A stretch of DNA of 64,000 bases, from positions 6,592,708 to 6,656,707 of the forward strand of contig JARWKL010000007.1 in the NCBI GenBank assembly GCA_029961685.1. Reading direction: 5' to 3'. The notes beneath the pieces were generated by a model, which was not told the DNA's origin, did no database searches, and saw only the letters and a program-made list of their open reading frames with translations. Positions 62,154-64,000 of this stretch are shown here, one piece after another. Position 1 is the stretch's first letter. Each line of letters starts with the position of its first letter. The translations under genes were made by a program, and so were the position numbers. Source of the stretch: Aristolochia californica (Eukaryota > Streptophyta > Magnoliopsida > Piperales > Aristolochiaceae).

Positions 62154-64000
62154 ATGTCAACACCTCCTCAATTGTCATCAATAATTAACACTAGTTCTAG
62201 TGTGGCTATAAATAGTGAATCAACTCCACCAGAGTCACTACCATCTGTCATAGAAGTGGGCCCAGATGAAATTACCATAAATGAGGATGAAGGTGATTCT
62301 ACTCATACTTCAAAAAGACAAAAAAAGTCTCATGTGTGGTTGGAATTCAAAGAAGTATCACTTAAAGGTACAAAAAAGGCTTAGTGTGTTCATTGTAAAA
62401 TCAATTTGAGTGTTATTAGTAGTGGAGTGACCACACATAAGAGTTGACATTTGAAACGTTGCACTAGTAGAAAAGTGGCAATGAGAAAACAAAAAACCTT
62501 AAACTTTCAACCAGTGGGAGCGGCGTCTAATGTTGATCAGAGTCCATCTGGACTTCCTTTTATGGATTTTGGAGGAAAATATGATCAAGCTAAAATGAGA
62601 GTACTCATTACTCATTGGATTCTTATGCATGAGCATCCATTCATGATAGTAGAAGAGGAGAAATTTAATTTTTTAATGAAGATGACAAATATGAATTATG
62701 AGAAAATATCCTGTAAGACCATTGAGAAGGAGTGTATGGAGGTGTATGAGGCAGAGAAAAAGAAATTGAAAATTTTGTTAAAAGAGATTAACAAGATTAG
62801 TCTTACCACGGATCTTTGGAAGTCTCAAAATCAAAAAATTGAATACACGGTTATTACTGGGCATTTGATTGACAATAATTAGAAGCTACAAAAATGAGTC
62901 TTGAGTTTTGTGCATGTTCCTCCTCCTCGTCGTTGCGTTGATATAACAGATGCTATTTACAAGTGTTTGAAAGAGTGGGAGATCAAAAATAAAGTTTTTA
63001 GTATTTCAGTTGATAATGCTTTATATAATGATGTTTGTATCAGAGTTTTGAAACAAGATTTTTCAAGGAAAACATTTTTGGTTTGTGGTGGAAAGTTGTT
63101 TCATGTGCGTTGTTGTGCTCATATTTTGAACTTATTAGTCCAAGATGGTCTTATTCAGATTAAGGATATCATTGATAATGTGCGTGAAAGTGTCAAATTC
63201 ATAAATCTGTCTGAGGCTAGACTTCACACTTTTTCTGAAATTGTACAACAATTAGAACTTGGTGAAAAGAGGTTGGTTATTGATTGTCCAACTTGTTGGA
63301 ACTCCACTTATGACATGTTGTCTTCTGCATTAAAATTCAAAGATGCATTCTCTAGATTTAAAGTTAGAGAACCAACATATGATTGTTTGCCAAGTTTTGA
63401 TGAATGGGAAAAGGTTGACATGGTGTGTGAGATTTAAGAAGTTTTTAATGTAGTTACTAATATAATTTCTGGGAGTGACTACCCTACTTCTAATTTGTAC
63501 CTTAGTGAGGTATATAGGGTAAAAGAAGTTCTGGATTTTCATTCTACAAATGAAAATATTTTCATTCTACAAATGAAAATATTTTCATTAGGACAATGGT
63601 TAGGAGAATGAAAGAGAAATTTGAGAAGTATTGGGGTGAATGCAATTTATTGATGGTTGTTGTTTTAGTTTTGGATCTAAGGGTCAAATTAAAGTTGATC
63701 GAAATGTGTTTTCTAGTGATATATTCTGAGGAAGCTACAATGAATATAAATTTAGTTCGACACACCTTAAATGAGATCTACGATGAAAATATATCCTTAT
63801 ATAATGTGGATATTAGAAATGAAGAGATTGTTTCAAGTAGTAGCTCTATGGGTGTTTCCACAAGTCATAGGCCTTCATCAAGTTCAGGTTGGTCAAAGTT
63901 AATGAGTTATATGAAACAAAAGGATGTAGTTAATTCATCAAAGTCGGAATTGGAAATTTATCTTGAAGAAGGTGTATATAGTTGTGAGGAAACTTCACAA
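62154..64000 (+). pseudogene. hAT transposase, RICESLEEPER type (broken, partial), copy 2
   Basis: The same protein as at 8352-6264: N-terminus MSTPPQLSS, BED finger, LTTDLWKSQN, FSISVDNALYND, CPTCWNSTYDML, and on to the pre-hATC region where the window ends. Breaks: TAG at 62382-62384 (Gln in copy 1), TGA in the BED finger near 62446, TAG at 62879-62881 and TAA at 63435-63437 (Leu in copy 1). Near 63550 a 20-base segment (aaaatattttcattctacaa) is duplicated. The second and third stops are shared with copy 1; the others are private. Confidence 0.85.

Larger units (their letters stand above)
59516..64000 (+). mobile_element. hAT transposon copy 2 (runs off the window)
   Basis: Starts taagggtggctcgagttcgg at 59516, identical in layout to the right terminus of copy 1, and follows that copy, inverted, to the window edge. 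The left target-site candidate is gtgccact (59508-59515); its partner lies outside. GAGCTCGAGC-rich subterminal DNA spans 59525-59680. A 345-base segment (60416-60760) is absent from copy 1. The transposase frame is broken. About 800 bases are missing at the right. Confidence 0.88.

Overview
The window is nuclear DNA from a flowering plant. Its genes have plant GT-AG introns, AT-rich introns and intergenic DNA, plant-only families (class III peroxidase, plant GH3 beta-xylosidases, a plant SEN1-like helicase), and abundant Copia, hAT and MITE-type elements. The species cannot be named from sequence alone; low GC in introns and third codon positions fits a non-grass angiosperm.

Layout. 1-4200: a SINE-like repeat, then a complete six-exon beta-D-xylosidase gene (+). 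4951-11016: a MITE pair, one of which is split by a 5.3-kb hAT transposon (5328-10630) with a perfect 8-bp target duplication. 11430-12680: a relic of a beta-xylosidase gene, then a rearranged LRR-receptor fragment that still holds an open frame. 13719-17048: a second complete beta-xylosidase gene (+). 17255-22272: a degenerate Copia element (-) with a 5-bp target duplication and a leader that appears chimeric. 22676-23164: a third, broken beta-xylosidase copy. 24154-27684: a four-exon PGAP5/Cdc1-like metallophosphoesterase gene (-). 27905-35000: a repeat graveyard with hAT pieces, tandem duplications, telomere-like arrays and captured exons, including a piece of the acyltransferase gene GPAT9. 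37150-45531: a large SEN1-type RNA/DNA helicase gene (+) with a long intron-containing leader. 48400-52543: a SEC14/CRAL-TRIO lipid-transfer gene (+). 53833-55005: a class III peroxidase gene (-). 55803-58792: a non-autonomous LTR element without gag-pol (LARD-like), with a 5-bp target duplication. 59516 to the right edge: a second copy of the hAT element in opposite orientation, cut by the window end.

The intact genes do not form a pathway. Two themes recur. Beta-xylosidases and the peroxidase are secreted cell-wall enzymes; the xylosidases form a small tandem family with two intact members and two relics. The helicase, SEC14 protein and phosphoesterase are housekeeping-type singletons.

Most of the unusual signal is in the mobile DNA. 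The two hAT copies share the same premature stop codons, which suggests that an already broken element was moved in trans. The Copia element carries a second LTR-like/primer-binding cassette inside its leader. I found no gene cluster that looks like an undescribed biological system. All exon borders are read from splice motifs, reading-frame continuity and remembered family sequences; no search was run.
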